The notes: a model not told the origin generated them from the letters alone. 64,000 nt of DNA from Flavobacteriaceae bacterium EG-1 (GCF_009649685.1 NZ_WJPK01000004.1:62001-126000); one strand, 5' to 3'. Shown: positions 7,993 through 17,780, counted from the first letter of the stretch. Made by a program: numbers and translations.

Positions 7993-9387
7993 TTAACCTT
8001 TGATTTTAATACTGGGCTCAACTCCATACTTATCAACTAAATAAACTAAACTTGCCATAGTTGCAGCTCCCATTTGTAATTCTCTTTTATTCACATGTTC
8101 AAAAGTATCATTGGCCGCATGATGATGATCAAAGTAACGCTGTAAGTCTGGTCTTAAACCAGCTAAAAGCATTTCTGAATTTTTTAATGGATTAATATCA
8201 GCACCACTCTGGCCTCTTACAAACATATGTATCAAATACGGTTCAAAAAGTGCTTTCCAACTTTGTACTTTTTCAAAATTAGCATCGGAACAATCTAAAG
8301 AAAATCCACGTGGTGTAAAACCTCCAGCATCACTCTCTAATGCAAAAACATGATGCTCTCCTTTGCTCTTAGCAACTTTTGCATATTCATTCCCTCCACG
8401 TAAACCATTTTCTTCATTCATAAAAAGAACGACTCGAATTGTTCGTTTCGGTTTATAGCCAGTTTCTTTTAAAAGCCGAAGAACTTCCATACTTTGAACA
8501 CAACCTGCACCATCATCATGAGAACCATCTCCTAAGTCCCAAGAATCTAAATGACCACCTACAACCATTATTTCATTTGGATGGGTACTGCCTTTTATTT
8601 CTCCTATAACATTATAAGATTTTACATCTTCTAACTGCTCACAATTTTGCTTAAAATAAAATTTTGTATCACTATTCAGTTTCAATGTGGTACTCAAAAG
8701 ATCTGCACCTTTAGTGCTAATTGCAGCAGCCGGAATTCTATTTTTTACTGGAGTATCACCATAACTCATTGAACCTGTATGAGGCAAATCATCTAATCTT
8801 GAGCTCATTGATCGCACAATTATACCAACCGCTCCATATTTACTGGCTTCAGCTGCTCCCATATATCGTTGATCTACACATCCTGCATAAGCATCAAAAG
8901 TGCTAATCAATTTCTGATCAAAAGGGCGATTAAAAAAAACAATTTTTCCTTCAATTTTTTCACGACCGATTATTTTCAACTCTTCGATTCCTTGTACTTC
9001 AATTATATTTGCTTTTAAACCTCCAGGTTGCGTAGCTACAGACCCACCCAATGCGCATATTGGAACATTGGTACTCGTGCCTGGTGTACTTTCAAAATAT
9101 GCGAATTCTGGAGTTCCTCTCACCCATTTCGGAACCATTACTGGCTGCAACCATACGCGATCTAATCCAAGTTTTTCTAATTGTGCTTTTGTATAATCAA
9201 CTGCTTGTTGTGCTTGAATAGACCCCGATAATCTTCCACCAATTTGATTTGATAAATGATTTAACCAATCATAACCTTTAGCATTGGTTAAGGATACATC
9301 GTATATTTTTCTTAATTGCGATTCATCTGCTGTTTGTGCATAAGTAAACATCCCCAGCAAAAATATTACCAAACATAATTTCTTCAT
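7993..9387 (-). CDS. M28-family zinc aminopeptidase/carboxypeptidase, secreted
   Basis: A 464-residue exopeptidase of family M28 with a signal peptide (residues 1-17, ending TYA-Q). The co-catalytic zinc set is complete: H279 and D281 in GGHLDSWD, D291 in HDDGAG, E325/E326 in MNEENG, D353 in ESDAGG, and a final His in DHHHAAND near residue 423. A PA-like insertion domain occupies about residues 120-250. It probably trims peptides in the periplasm. Its ATG overlaps the stop of the PPK2 gene (TAATG), so the two are translationally coupled. Confidence 0.88.
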   Translation of the reverse strand: MKKLCLVIFLLGMFTYAQTADESQLRKIYDVSLTNAKGYDWLNHLSNQIGGRLSGSIQAQQAVDYTKAQLEKLGLDRVWLQPVMVPKWVRGTPEFAYFESTPGTSTNVPICALGGSVATQPGGLKANIIEVQGIEELKIIGREKIEGKIVFFNRPFDQKLISTFDAYAGCVDQRYMGAAEASKYGAVGIIVRSMSSRLDDLPHTGSMSYGDTPVKNRIPAAAISTKGADLLSTTLKLNSDTKFYFKQNCEQLEDVKSYNVIGEIKGSTHPNEIMVVGGHLDSWDLGDGSHDDGAGCVQSMEVLRLLKETGYKPKRTIRVVLFMNEENGLRGGNEYAKVAKSKGEHHVFALESDAGGFTPRGFSLDCSDANFEKVQSWKALFEPYLIHMFVRGQSGADINPLKNSEMLLAGLRPDLQRYFDHHHAANDTFEHVNKRELQMGAATMASLVYLVDKYGVEPSIKIKG

Positions 9388-10268
9388 TAATTGTCGTTTT
9401 CTAATTCTTGTTTATAAATCTCTAAATTCTTTTTCACTTTATCATCCAATTCCGGTTCAGCAATATCACTATAAGTTTTTAACACTTGTAACAAAATAGA
9501 AGCTACAATTACTCTTGCCGATTTCTTATTATCTGCAGGAATAATATACCAAGGTGCATGAGTTTTACTAGTGCGACTAATCGCATCCTGATAATACTTC
9601 TGATATATATTCCATAATTTTCTTTCTTCTAAATCTCCAGGTGAAAATTTCCAGTTTTTCTTTTTCAAATACAACCTTCTTAACAATCTTTGCTTTTGTT
9701 CTTCTTTTGAAAGATTAAGAAAAAACTTAAAAATTATAGTACCATTATCAGCCAAGTGCTTTTCAAAATTATTTATTTGCTCAAAACGCTTGTTCCAAAA
9801 TTCGCCGTCAATATCATTAACGGAATGAATACCTGGTAATTTTTCACCCAAAATATATTCTGGATGTACTCTTGTTACTAATACATTCTCATAATGCGTT
9901 CTGTTAAATACTCCAAATTTTCCGCGCGCTGGTAAAGCAATGTAATGTCTCCACAAATAATCGTGTTTTAACTCTATTTCAGTTGGTACTTTAAAGCTGT
10001 ATACTTCTACACCTCTAGCATTGAAATCTTTGAACACCTCTCTAATAAGACTATCCTTACCAGCTGTATCCATACCTTGCAAACACACTAATACATTATA
10101 TTTACCGTGGGCGTACATGGTATCTTGAAAATCACCCAATTCACGACGGATAAGCTTAAGCTCTTTCTTTAGTTCTTTCTCATTTGCTCCCAAATCGGTT
10201 TCAGTTGAAGCATCTTGTATTTTTGTTGTTTCAGTCGCTATATAAGACGTAATATTGACATTTTTCAT
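9387..10268 (-). CDS. Polyphosphate kinase 2 (PPK2) family protein
   Basis: A 293-residue PPK2-type P-loop kinase that moves phosphate between polyphosphate and nucleotides. Walker A is GMDTAGKD (65-72). The RHYIALPARGKFGVFNRTHYE block (about 117-137) is the family's signature region, and an Arg-rich lid follows near residues 200-210. The first 45 residues form a charged helical extension. It is the first gene of a two-gene unit with the M28 peptidase. Whether it favours AMP, ADP or GDP cannot be read here. Confidence 0.87.
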   Translation of the reverse strand: MKNVNITSYIATETTKIQDASTETDLGANEKELKKELKLIRRELGDFQDTMYAHGKYNVLVCLQGMDTAGKDSLIREVFKDFNARGVEVYSFKVPTEIELKHDYLWRHYIALPARGKFGVFNRTHYENVLVTRVHPEYILGEKLPGIHSVNDIDGEFWNKRFEQINNFEKHLADNGTIIFKFFLNLSKEEQKQRLLRRLYLKKKNWKFSPGDLEERKLWNIYQKYYQDAISRTSKTHAPWYIIPADNKKSARVIVASILLQVLKTYSDIAEPELDDKVKKNLEIYKQELENDN

Positions 10269-10415
10269 GGGCTGAATATAAAATATTTAATCGATGAAGT
10301 GTAATTTATGTTAAAAAAATTGGCAGTTAAACTTTATTAAAAACCACTTTATCCAATATTCAAGCTTTACTATGTTGACCATCGAAAAAAATAGGTCGCA
10401 ATGTGCTTCTTAACT

Positions 10416-10423
10416 TAACTTTG
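10416..10423 (+). promoter_or_regulatory. -7 box before the helical secreted protein
   Basis: TAACTTTG fits TAnnTTTG and lies 42 nt before the ATG at 10466. No TTG at the usual -33 spacing. Confidence 0.45.
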
Positions 10424-10465
10424 TAGTGTAAAACGCCCCAAATTTTACAATATAAACCTTGTATT

Positions 10466-11161
10466 ATGAAAGCACATTACTTCGTGTTTTATAGCCTACT
10501 TTTAGTACTTTTCTCATCTTTTGAGATAAGTGAAGAATGCGAATACGCAGGATCTAACATGGGTTACGTTAAGTCTCAAACCCAAAAAGCTATAACTGCT
10601 TCAAATGTGAACGAATCTCATTTTATGGCTTATAAAGCTCTTAATGCCTTAGAGAAATCACAAAAATTATTTGATGATTGTGGTTGTTCCGACGCTTTTG
10701 ATTACATGAAAGAAGCATTAAATCAACTTAAATTAGCCACTAAATCTGCTACTTTAGAAGAAACCAGATTGCTTTTAAATGAATCTTTAGAAAATACTAT
10801 TGCTAGTATAGAGGCTATTGAGGACCACGAAAACCATAAAGGCTCTTACGGAACTGATGTCTTGGTAATGAATACAGTTGATTCTGAAGATATTATTCAC
10901 ACACCTAAGGCTTCTGACAAAACATATGATTTCAAACAAAAAATTGATATTTCACTTATTAGTTATGAGGCCTCATTACAAACTGTGGTAGAAACAGTAA
11001 ATTGTAAAGAGGCATATGCATTTGCGATGCGCATATATAATCATTGTGAAGCACAATTATTAAAAGAAAACCTATCAGAAGGCAAAAAATACTATAACCT
11101 TAGAACAAAGGCGATAACCAAAGAAGCACTTGATCAAATAGGTGATTGTATGGCCAAATAA
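10466..11161 (+). CDS. Secreted helical protein of unknown function
   Basis: I do not recognise this 231-residue protein. It starts with a signal peptide (about residues 1-20). The rest is almost wholly helical and acidic, with paired cysteines (CGCS near 76-79, others near 25, 188, 202 and the C-terminus) that could form disulfides in the periplasm. Two halves of similar character, about 25-125 and 150-230, could be helical bundles. It is monocistronic, has its own -7 box, and converges on the response-regulator gene with a single base between the two stop codons. Confidence 0.7.
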   Translation: MKAHYFVFYSLLLVLFSSFEISEECEYAGSNMGYVKSQTQKAITASNVNESHFMAYKALNALEKSQKLFDDCGCSDAFDYMKEALNQLKLATKSATLEETRLLLNESLENTIASIEAIEDHENHKGSYGTDVLVMNTVDSEDIIHTPKASDKTYDFKQKIDISLISYEASLQTVVETVNCKEAYAFAMRIYNHCEAQLLKENLSEGKKYYNLRTKAITKEALDQIGDCMAK

Positions 11162-11162
11162 G

Positions 11163-12326
11163 CTATTTACTAGCAAATAGCTTCACATCAGTGTCTGTAA
11201 CCTCTTTGCCTCCTAAAATTATTAACCGCTCTACTACATTTCGTAATTCTCGGATATTACCTGTCCAATCGTAGCCTTTTAGCATTTTAACAGCTTTTTC
11301 AGAGAAATTTTTGGGTGAAACTCCTTGTTCAGATGCTATTTTCTTGGCAAAATGTTCGATTAGCAAAGGTATATCGTCTCTTCTTTCATTTAAAGAAGGA
11401 ACCTTAATTAAAATTACCGCCAATCTGTGATATAAGTCTTCTCTAAACTTACCGTTTTCTATTTCTTTTTTTAAATTTTTGTTGGTAGCTGCGACTACAC
11501 GTACATCAACTTTTATGTCTTTATCGGTGCCTACCCTAGAAATTTTGTTTTCTTGTAGAGCTCTTAAAACTTTAGCTTGGGCTGAAAGGCTCATATCACC
11601 AATTTCATCTAAAAATATTGTGCCTTTATTTGCTGCTTCAAACTTACCTGCACGGTCTTTAACTGCTGAAGTAAATGCTCCTTTTACATGACCAAATAGT
11701 TCACTTTCTATTAATTCTGAAGGTATTGCCGCACAATTAACTTCAATAAATGGTGCACGACTTCGTTGACTTTTCTCATGTACCCAATGGGCTACCAATT
11801 CTTTGCCAGTTCCATTAGAACCTGTAATTAAAACTCTGGCATCAGTCGGTGCAACTTTTTCAATAATATCTTTTATTGCAGATATTTCTTTACTATTACC
11901 AACCATTTCATAATTTTTACTAACCTTCTTTTTCAAGATTTTGTTAGCAACTACTAATTCTTTACGATCTAATGCATTTCTTACAGCCGTTAAAAGTCTA
12001 TTTAAATCTGGTGGTTTAGAAATATAATCGAAAGCCCCAGCTCGCATTGTTCCAACAGCAGTATCTAAATCACCATGCCCCGAAATCATAATAAATGGAA
12101 TTTCAGGCTTTATTTTCTTAGCCGCTTCTAAAACTTCTACGCCATCCATTTTTGGCATTTTAATATCACATAAGACTAAATCAAAATCGTTGTTTTTTAT
12201 ACTTTCAATCCCTTTTAATCCATCTTCTGCCTCTTCAACAATATAACCATCGTTTTCTTCCGAAAGTATTTTCACCAAAACTCGACGAATTGCCGATTCA
12301 TCTTCAACTACCAATATTTTTGACAT
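11163..12326 (-). CDS. NtrC-type sigma-54 response regulator without HTH domain
   Basis: A 387-residue two-component regulator. The receiver domain (1-120) has phosphorylatable D54, S82 and K104. The AAA+ sigma-54 interaction domain (about 140-370) has Walker A GSNGTGKE (169-176), Walker B FLDEIGD (238-244) and arginine fingers near 296-301. The loop that touches sigma-54 reads GAFTSA (216-221) instead of GAFTGA. The chain ends about 25 residues after GNIREL (357-361), so the usual Fis-type DNA-binding domain is missing. It probably activates sigma-54 holoenzyme without binding an enhancer. No histidine kinase gene is adjacent. Confidence 0.88.
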   Translation of the reverse strand: MSKILVVEDESAIRRVLVKILSEENDGYIVEEAEDGLKGIESIKNNDFDLVLCDIKMPKMDGVEVLEAAKKIKPEIPFIMISGHGDLDTAVGTMRAGAFDYISKPPDLNRLLTAVRNALDRKELVVANKILKKKVSKNYEMVGNSKEISAIKDIIEKVAPTDARVLITGSNGTGKELVAHWVHEKSQRSRAPFIEVNCAAIPSELIESELFGHVKGAFTSAVKDRAGKFEAANKGTIFLDEIGDMSLSAQAKVLRALQENKISRVGTDKDIKVDVRVVAATNKNLKKEIENGKFREDLYHRLAVILIKVPSLNERRDDIPLLIEHFAKKIASEQGVSPKNFSEKAVKMLKGYDWTGNIRELRNVVERLIILGGKEVTDTDVKLFASK

Positions 12327-12337
12327 ATGTATGTTAT

Positions 12338-13261
12338 TTAAAGTCCAATTCTAAAACCGGCCCTAAAATAAAAACTAGGGTCGTCATTTATTGTAAAAAT
12401 ATCATTTCTTTCCTCATCTCTCAAAACTCCTGTCTGAAATAATGTATGTCCCATATAACCATAGACAGACATAACTTTTGTTAAATTGAATTGGTAACCA
12501 ACAGTTGCCAATGCAGCCGAAGAAGAAATACTAGATGCAAAACCGGCATCTGGCAAAATCGTACTGTTTTGAAGGTTTACAAAATATCCGTCTAAAATAA
12601 ACTCGGTTTGAATTAAATGAGTGTCATTTAAATGAAATTTAATACCTGTTTTGGGTACGCCTACAACATATGTCCACTTTGGATGAAAACGTTTCTCATA
12701 GTATACAAAAGGCAACGGAATTCTAGGTGTTACTGTAGAATTATAAGCAACTCCCACAACTAAACGAGTTGGTTTATTAATATTTTGCCTTTCTCTAAAT
12801 CCTCCTATTGTTGCATTTACCGAAAAATCTCCATTTTCTAAGGGATTGGTTAATGTTGACGCCAAGCGCGGAGTTACTACTGCAATTAATCGCCAATCAT
12901 CATTATAGCGGTGCACATACGCCAAATTAAAATCAATGATATGAAAATAATTTAACTCTTCTGTGCTTAGTTGAACGTCTACTCTATCTAGATCATAAGT
13001 TAACCGATTGTATTCTCCCCCTATTACCAAATTATGAGAGTCTTTTAATTTTATTGGCACATTAGTCACCAATTTTATACGCGATAATTTTGCTCCGGCG
13101 TCATTTCGCGGCATTAACATGTACTCCGCACGAAAAACATCTGGTGTTTGTGCCATACAAACAGTAGAAACTAAAAAAAAAAGAATAAACCTTATGGAAC
13201 TATTCCTACACCCTAATTCTAATTTTTGCATGTATTTTACAACTAATTTATTAAGATGCAT
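12338..13261 (-). CDS. DUF6268-like outer-membrane barrel protein
   Basis: A 307-residue protein with an N-terminal signal sequence (hydrophobic stretch about residues 24-36, ending CMAQ). Alternating amphipathic strands follow and it ends in an aromatic-rich FYFRAGFRIGL, as outer-membrane barrels do. It resembles DUF6268; the function is unknown. The ATG overlaps the stop of the MscS gene (TAATG), so it is translationally coupled to it. An internal Met at residue 11 is an alternative start giving a more usual signal peptide. Confidence 0.65.
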   Translation of the reverse strand: MHLNKLVVKYMQKLELGCRNSSIRFILFFLVSTVCMAQTPDVFRAEYMLMPRNDAGAKLSRIKLVTNVPIKLKDSHNLVIGGEYNRLTYDLDRVDVQLSTEELNYFHIIDFNLAYVHRYNDDWRLIAVVTPRLASTLTNPLENGDFSVNATIGGFRERQNINKPTRLVVGVAYNSTVTPRIPLPFVYYEKRFHPKWTYVVGVPKTGIKFHLNDTHLIQTEFILDGYFVNLQNSTILPDAGFASSISSSAALATVGYQFNLTKVMSVYGYMGHTLFQTGVLRDEERNDIFTINDDPSFYFRAGFRIGL

Positions 13262-14106
13262 TAATGCTGATAAATATGAACATCTCTTTGAGGGAACGGT
13301 ATAGAAATATTATTTGCTCTAAACTTTTCATCTATTGAAAAACGAATAGCACTTTTAATTTTTGGATCACCAAAGCTATCATTGATATAAAAATTTATAG
13401 TAAACATTAAAGCAGAATCTCCAAAATCTTCAAAAATCACAAAAGGCTTAGGATTCTTTAGAACACCAGGCTGATGCTTTACTACTTCTTCTAGTATTTT
13501 GGACACTAATTTTACATCACTTCCATACGCCACCCCTACTCTAACGTATTCTCTAGTAGTTTTATGATTTTGAGTGTAATTATAAATACTGTCGGTTAAA
13601 AATATATGATTTGGAATTACAACAACTTTATCGTCTCTTGTTAGTGCTCTTGTAGTTCGTAATCGAATTTCAAAAACGCGACCAACTTTACCATCTACTT
13701 CAATAATATCACCAACATGGAGTGATTGATCCAAAATCATCATTATACCAGATATTATATCTTGAAAAAGATATTGTAACGCAAAACCTAAACCAACAAA
13801 TAAAGCTGCAGAAGCAGTTAATAGAACGGTAAGATTTACTCCAGAAGAGTGCAATACAGTTATTACAACCAGTATATATAAAAGGTATCTAAGGAAGTTA
13901 AATATGCTAACAAACTTATTCTTATCCTCTAATGGAAGTTTTTTAGTTACAAATTTGTTAATCAGTTTTAATAGTACCGAAACTAGAATTAATACTATTA
14001 TAATTGTTATTAATGTACCGATGGTAATATCAATATTTTCGGTATCAATCATAGGGTAAGACAAAAAATTCCTTAAGACTGAAGAAATACCATCTAAACT
14101 ATCCAT
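13261..14106 (-). CDS. Small-conductance mechanosensitive channel (MscS family)
   Basis: A 281-residue MscS-type channel that relieves osmotic shock. Three transmembrane helices span about residues 25-125. The pore-lining segment (AALFVGLGFALQYLFQDIISG, shortened here to its Gly/Ala core) leads into the beta domain (VGDIIEVDGKVGRVFEI, about 147-163) and a short C-terminal domain. It is followed directly by the outer-membrane DUF6268-like gene. The spacing to the upstream ABC-2 permease gene is 1 nt, so all four genes from the ATPase on may be one operon. Confidence 0.88.
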   Translation of the reverse strand: MDSLDGISSVLRNFLSYPMIDTENIDITIGTLITIIIVLILVSVLLKLINKFVTKKLPLEDKNKFVSIFNFLRYLLYILVVITVLHSSGVNLTVLLTASAALFVGLGFALQYLFQDIISGIMMILDQSLHVGDIIEVDGKVGRVFEIRLRTTRALTRDDKVVVIPNHIFLTDSIYNYTQNHKTTREYVRVGVAYGSDVKLVSKILEEVVKHQPGVLKNPKPFVIFEDFGDSALMFTINFYINDSFGDPKIKSAIRFSIDEKFRANNISIPFPQRDVHIYQH

Positions 14107-14107
14107 T

Positions 14108-15448
14108 TTAATATTTTAACCATTTCCACAATTCTTTATACGTAGGTTTCTTACCATACATTAAAATACCAACTCTGTAAATCTTAGCGGCCAACCAAAC
14201 AATTGCAACAAAGGTAATAATTAACAATATGATCGATGTAAATACTTGCCAAATTGGAACTCCACCTTCACCAATACCTCCAGGCAAACGCATTAACATA
14301 ACAATTGGTGAAGTTAGCGGAAATAATGAAAAACCTACGGCTATAGGCCCATGCGGATTACTAAATACTGAAAAGAATCCTACATAGATTGCTAACATTA
14401 AAGGTAAAATTATTGGAAAAATAAATTGCTGCGTATCTGTTTCACTATCTACAGCTGCACCAATTGCAGCATAAATAGAGCTATAAATTAAATAACCTAA
14501 AACAAAATAAATAACAAAAAAGCTAATCAACATCACCCAAGGTATATCAAATAATTCTTGAGCGTATAATTGCATGGTTTTATCTATAGTTGGTACCTGG
14601 GGTGCTATATCACCAGTCATACCATTCGTTAAATTTGCGGTTGCATTTAATGCCGAGGGATCAATATTAAAAATAGAAAATGTAACCAATAATAATAACG
14701 AAGCCGAAACTATCCATATTGCAAATTGGGTTACTCCAGCTAAAGATGTGCCTATAATTTTACCTAGCATTAAGTGAAAAGGCTTTACCGATGATATAAT
14801 TACTTCAATTATTCTACTTGTTTTTTCTTCAATTACACTACGCATTACAAAACCACCATAAATAATAATAAACATCATTATAAGATAACCAAAGCCACCA
14901 CCAATAAATGCTTTAATTTCATTAATTCCTTTTAGATTTTTTTGTCCTCCAAAAGTTGCTGTCTTTAGTTCAAAACGTTTTTCCATTGTTGCGAAATCTT
15001 GAACAGAAACACCTAACTCCTGTAAGCGATTTAATCGCAGTCTATCATTAAAAACACCTTCTATTTTGTCAATTATGGCTGTGCTTGGGGTTTCTTTAGT
15101 ATAAAAAAATGATTGCAAAGCAAGCTCTTCTAAATCGCTATTTTCAGGTATATGCAACAAGCCAATATAACCCATACTCGCTGCTGAATCCTTAGCGGTT
15201 TCTAATGAAATATTACTAAAATGCAAGTATGAAGTACCTTCTTCACCTACAAAATCATGGGTAAAAAAGTCACTCTCATTTAAAACGCCAACTACTTGTC
15301 GTTCGTTATCATTTATTTTAGTAAGGTAGGCAATTAATACTACCATTCCGACCATTAGGATGGGACTCAAAAAAGTCATTACTACAAATGACTTATTTCT
15401 TACTTTGGCCAAATATTCGCGCTTGATAATTAAACCTAGTTTATTCAT
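14108..15448 (-). CDS. ABC-2 type transporter permease (NatB-like)
   Basis: The membrane subunit of an ABC-2 exporter (about 446 aa from the chosen start). One helix lies at the N-terminus (about residues 20-40), then a large periplasmic domain to about residue 170, then five or six C-terminal helices. I chose the ATG at 15448, which overlaps the ATPase stop (ATGAATAA). The in-frame ATG at 15469 would add seven residues and a longer overlap. It pairs with the upstream ATPase; NatAB relatives export sodium or drugs, but the substrate here is unknown. Confidence 0.87.
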   Translation of the reverse strand: MNKLGLIIKREYLAKVRNKSFVVMTFLSPILMVGMVVLIAYLTKINDNERQVVGVLNESDFFTHDFVGEEGTSYLHFSNISLETAKDSAASMGYIGLLHIPENSDLEELALQSFFYTKETPSTAIIDKIEGVFNDRLRLNRLQELGVSVQDFATMEKRFELKTATFGGQKNLKGINEIKAFIGGGFGYLIMMFIIIYGGFVMRSVIEEKTSRIIEVIISSVKPFHLMLGKIIGTSLAGVTQFAIWIVSASLLLLVTFSIFNIDPSALNATANLTNGMTGDIAPQVPTIDKTMQLYAQELFDIPWVMLISFFVIYFVLGYLIYSSIYAAIGAAVDSETDTQQFIFPIILPLMLAIYVGFFSVFSNPHGPIAVGFSLFPLTSPIVMLMRLPGGIGEGGVPIWQVFTSIILLIITFVAIVWLAAKIYRVGILMYGKKPTYKELWKWLKY

Positions 15449-16376
15449 GACCTCCCTTATCTTGAACATTTTTTATAAAGATCTCATTAGCAGATGGAAT
15501 AATCTCTACAAAACGATTGATATTTGCTTTAGAAGATAAATATGCAAGCATTTCTTTAGAATCACCACTTGGTAAGTGTACTTTAAAATCGAGCTGTTTA
15601 TCGTCTTTATTATATTTTAAAAAACTAACATCAAATTTGCTAGAAATCTCTTCAATGAACACCTCATCTTGTACTAATTCTAGTCCAATTTGAAACGTAT
15701 TATTTTTATATGCTTTCTTAATATCTGATAATTTACCATCTAATATTTTCTCAGATTGATGAATAAGCGCAATATATTCACATAACTCTTCTACAGATTC
15801 CATTCTATGTGTAGAAAAGATAATGGAAGCACCTTTCTCTTTTAAAGTTAATATTTCGTCTTTTATGATATTAGCATTAATAGGATCAAAACCACTAAAC
15901 GGCTCATCAAAAATCAACAATTTAGGTTCATGCAATACGGTAACAATAAATTGAACTTTTTGCGCCATTCCCTTTGAAAGCTCTTGCACTTTTTTATTCC
16001 ACCAATCACCAATTTCTAACCTTTCAAACCAATATTTAAGACGTGATTTAGCATCTGATTTACTTAAACCTTTTAGTTGAGCTAGATATAGTGCTTGTTC
16101 GCCTACTTTCATTTTTTTATACAAGCCTCTTTCTTCAGGGAGATAACCAATACTGGAAATGTGCTCTGCTTTTAATGGCTCACCATCAAAATACACTTCA
16201 CCTGAATCTGGAAAAGTAATCTGATTTATAATTCTAATTAATGTGGTTTTTCCAGCCCCATTTGGCCCTAACAGACCATAGATACTATTTTTAGGAATTT
16301 CGAGAGAAACTTTGTTTAAGGCAAGATGTTCACCATATTGTTTGGTAACCCCTTTAGTAACCAAAATGTTGTTCAT
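15441..16376 (-). CDS. ABC-2 transporter ATP-binding subunit (NatA-like)
   Basis: The ATPase partner of the downstream permease. It has Walker A GPNGAGKTT (about residues 36-44), signature LSKGM (a common variant of LSGGQ in this group), Walker B LLIFDEPFSG and an H-loop in FSTHRM. The C-terminal 80 residues form the DUF4162-like extension. The frame stays open upstream to a TTG at 16412, but the ATG at 16376 (MNNILVTKG) starts exactly where homologous domains begin. It overlaps the permease gene by 8 nt. Confidence 0.88.
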   Translation of the reverse strand: MNNILVTKGVTKQYGEHLALNKVSLEIPKNSIYGLLGPNGAGKTTLIRIINQITFPDSGEVYFDGEPLKAEHISSIGYLPEERGLYKKMKVGEQALYLAQLKGLSKSDAKSRLKYWFERLEIGDWWNKKVQELSKGMAQKVQFIVTVLHEPKLLIFDEPFSGFDPINANIIKDEILTLKEKGASIIFSTHRMESVEELCEYIALIHQSEKILDGKLSDIKKAYKNNTFQIGLELVQDEVFIEEISSKFDVSFLKYNKDDKQLDFKVHLPSGDSKEMLAYLSSKANINRFVEIIPSANEIFIKNVQDKGGHE

Positions 16377-16485
16377 GCAGGCATTTTGTTCAAAGATATG
16401 GAATTGAATCAAAAACCAAATCTTAAATTAACTACGAATTATCTATGAATTGCCAGCTAACCACTCAATAAATAACCATCAATGT

Positions 16486-16528
16486 CATAAAAAACAAAAC
16501 CCATCCTTAAATAAAATTCAAGGATGGG
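16486..16528 (-). terminator. Terminator of the grpE-dnaJ transcript
   Basis: A perfect 9-bp stem (CCCATCCTT / AAGGATGGG on the plus strand) with an 11-nt loop. On the minus strand it is followed by TTTTGTTTTTTAT. It lies about 90 nt beyond the dnaJ stop. Confidence 0.8.
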
Positions 16529-16620
16529 AAAAAAATTGCTATGAAAAAGAAAATTATACCGGTTTAACCGATATATTCTCAAATATACGTTTTTTATTTA
16601 AACTGCAACTTACTTTTCGA

Positions 16621-17748
16621 TTAAGAGAACATATCTTTGACCTTCTCAAAGAAAGACTTATCTGATTTTTCTGGCTTTGGCTCAAAATTCTCACTATTTT
16701 GCATACGTTCAAAAAAGTCTTTTTGCTCTTTATTTAGCTCCTTTGGGGTCCATACATTAACATGAACCAACAAATCTCCGCTACCATAGCCATTTATATT
16801 AGAAACGCCTTTACCTCTTAACCTTAGGATTTTACCAGATTGAATACCAGGTTCTAACTTAATTCTTACTTTTCCCCCAACAGAATCAATTTCTTTAGAA
16901 GTGCCTAATACAGCCTCAGAAATACTAATATATAAATCGAAATGTAGGTTATCACCTTCCCTCTTAAGAGAAGCGTGATCCAATGTTTCGATGGCCACTA
17001 ATAAATCTCCCGAAACACCATTACCAGGCGCCTCGTTACCTTTACCGGGCACTTTTAACTGCATTCCTTCTTCAACTCCAGCAGGGATTTTTATTGATAC
17101 TGTTTCTTCATCAACCACCAAACCTTGTGCATCAGCACCATTTGGTTTCTTATCAATTTGCTGACCACTACCACCGCACGTACTACATGTGGCTGCAGTC
17201 TGCATTCTTCCTAGTATTGTATTCGTAATCTTTGTTACTTGTCCGTTACCATTACATGTACTACATGTTTTATAGGTTACTCCAGCAGCTTGTTTCTTAC
17301 GACGAACTTTAACCTTTTTTTCTACACCATTAGCTACCTCTTCCAAAGTAAGCTTCACTCGAATTCGTAAGTTACTTCCCTTTACTCTTCTTTGACCACC
17401 TCCGCCAAAGCCGCCAAAGCCACTAAAACCGCCACCTCCACCGCCAAAAGCGCCTCCAAAAATATCTCCGAATTGGCTAAATATGTCATCCATATTCATA
17501 CTACCTCCTCCGAAACCGCCCCCGCCTTCAAATGCAGAATGACCAAATTGATCATATCGGGCCTTCTTATCTGGATCACTTAATACCTCGTAAGCCTCTG
17601 CAGCCTTTTTAAACATTTCTTCAGCCTTAGGATCACCTTGATTTTTATCTGGATGATACTGGATTGCCTTCTTACGGTATGCCTTTTTAATCTCGGTAGC
17701 CGATGCCCCTTTGCTAATGCCTAATATTTCGTAAAAATCTTCTTTCAC
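16621..17748 (-). CDS. dnaJ: Chaperone DnaJ (Hsp40), reduced zinc domain
   Basis: Co-chaperone that delivers substrates to DnaK and stimulates its ATPase (375 aa). The J domain has HPD at about 33-35. A Gly/Phe-rich linker (about 70-115) follows, then the substrate-binding domains. Only two CxxCxGxG motifs are present (CSTCNGNG and CSTCGGSG, about 163-196) where classical DnaJ has four. By spacing they match motifs II and III, that is zinc centre 2; centre 1 is absent. It lies 32 nt downstream of grpE and shares its promoter. Confidence 0.95.
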   Translation of the reverse strand: MKEDFYEILGISKGASATEIKKAYRKKAIQYHPDKNQGDPKAEEMFKKAAEAYEVLSDPDKKARYDQFGHSAFEGGGGFGGGSMNMDDIFSQFGDIFGGAFGGGGGGFSGFGGFGGGGQRRVKGSNLRIRVKLTLEEVANGVEKKVKVRRKKQAAGVTYKTCSTCNGNGQVTKITNTILGRMQTAATCSTCGGSGQQIDKKPNGADAQGLVVDEETVSIKIPAGVEEGMQLKVPGKGNEAPGNGVSGDLLVAIETLDHASLKREGDNLHFDLYISISEAVLGTSKEIDSVGGKVRIKLEPGIQSGKILRLRGKGVSNINGYGSGDLLVHVNVWTPKELNKEQKDFFERMQNSENFEPKPEKSDKSFFEKVKDMFS

Positions 17749-17780
17749 TTTATTGTTTTAGATAAAATCTCTATTTAGAT

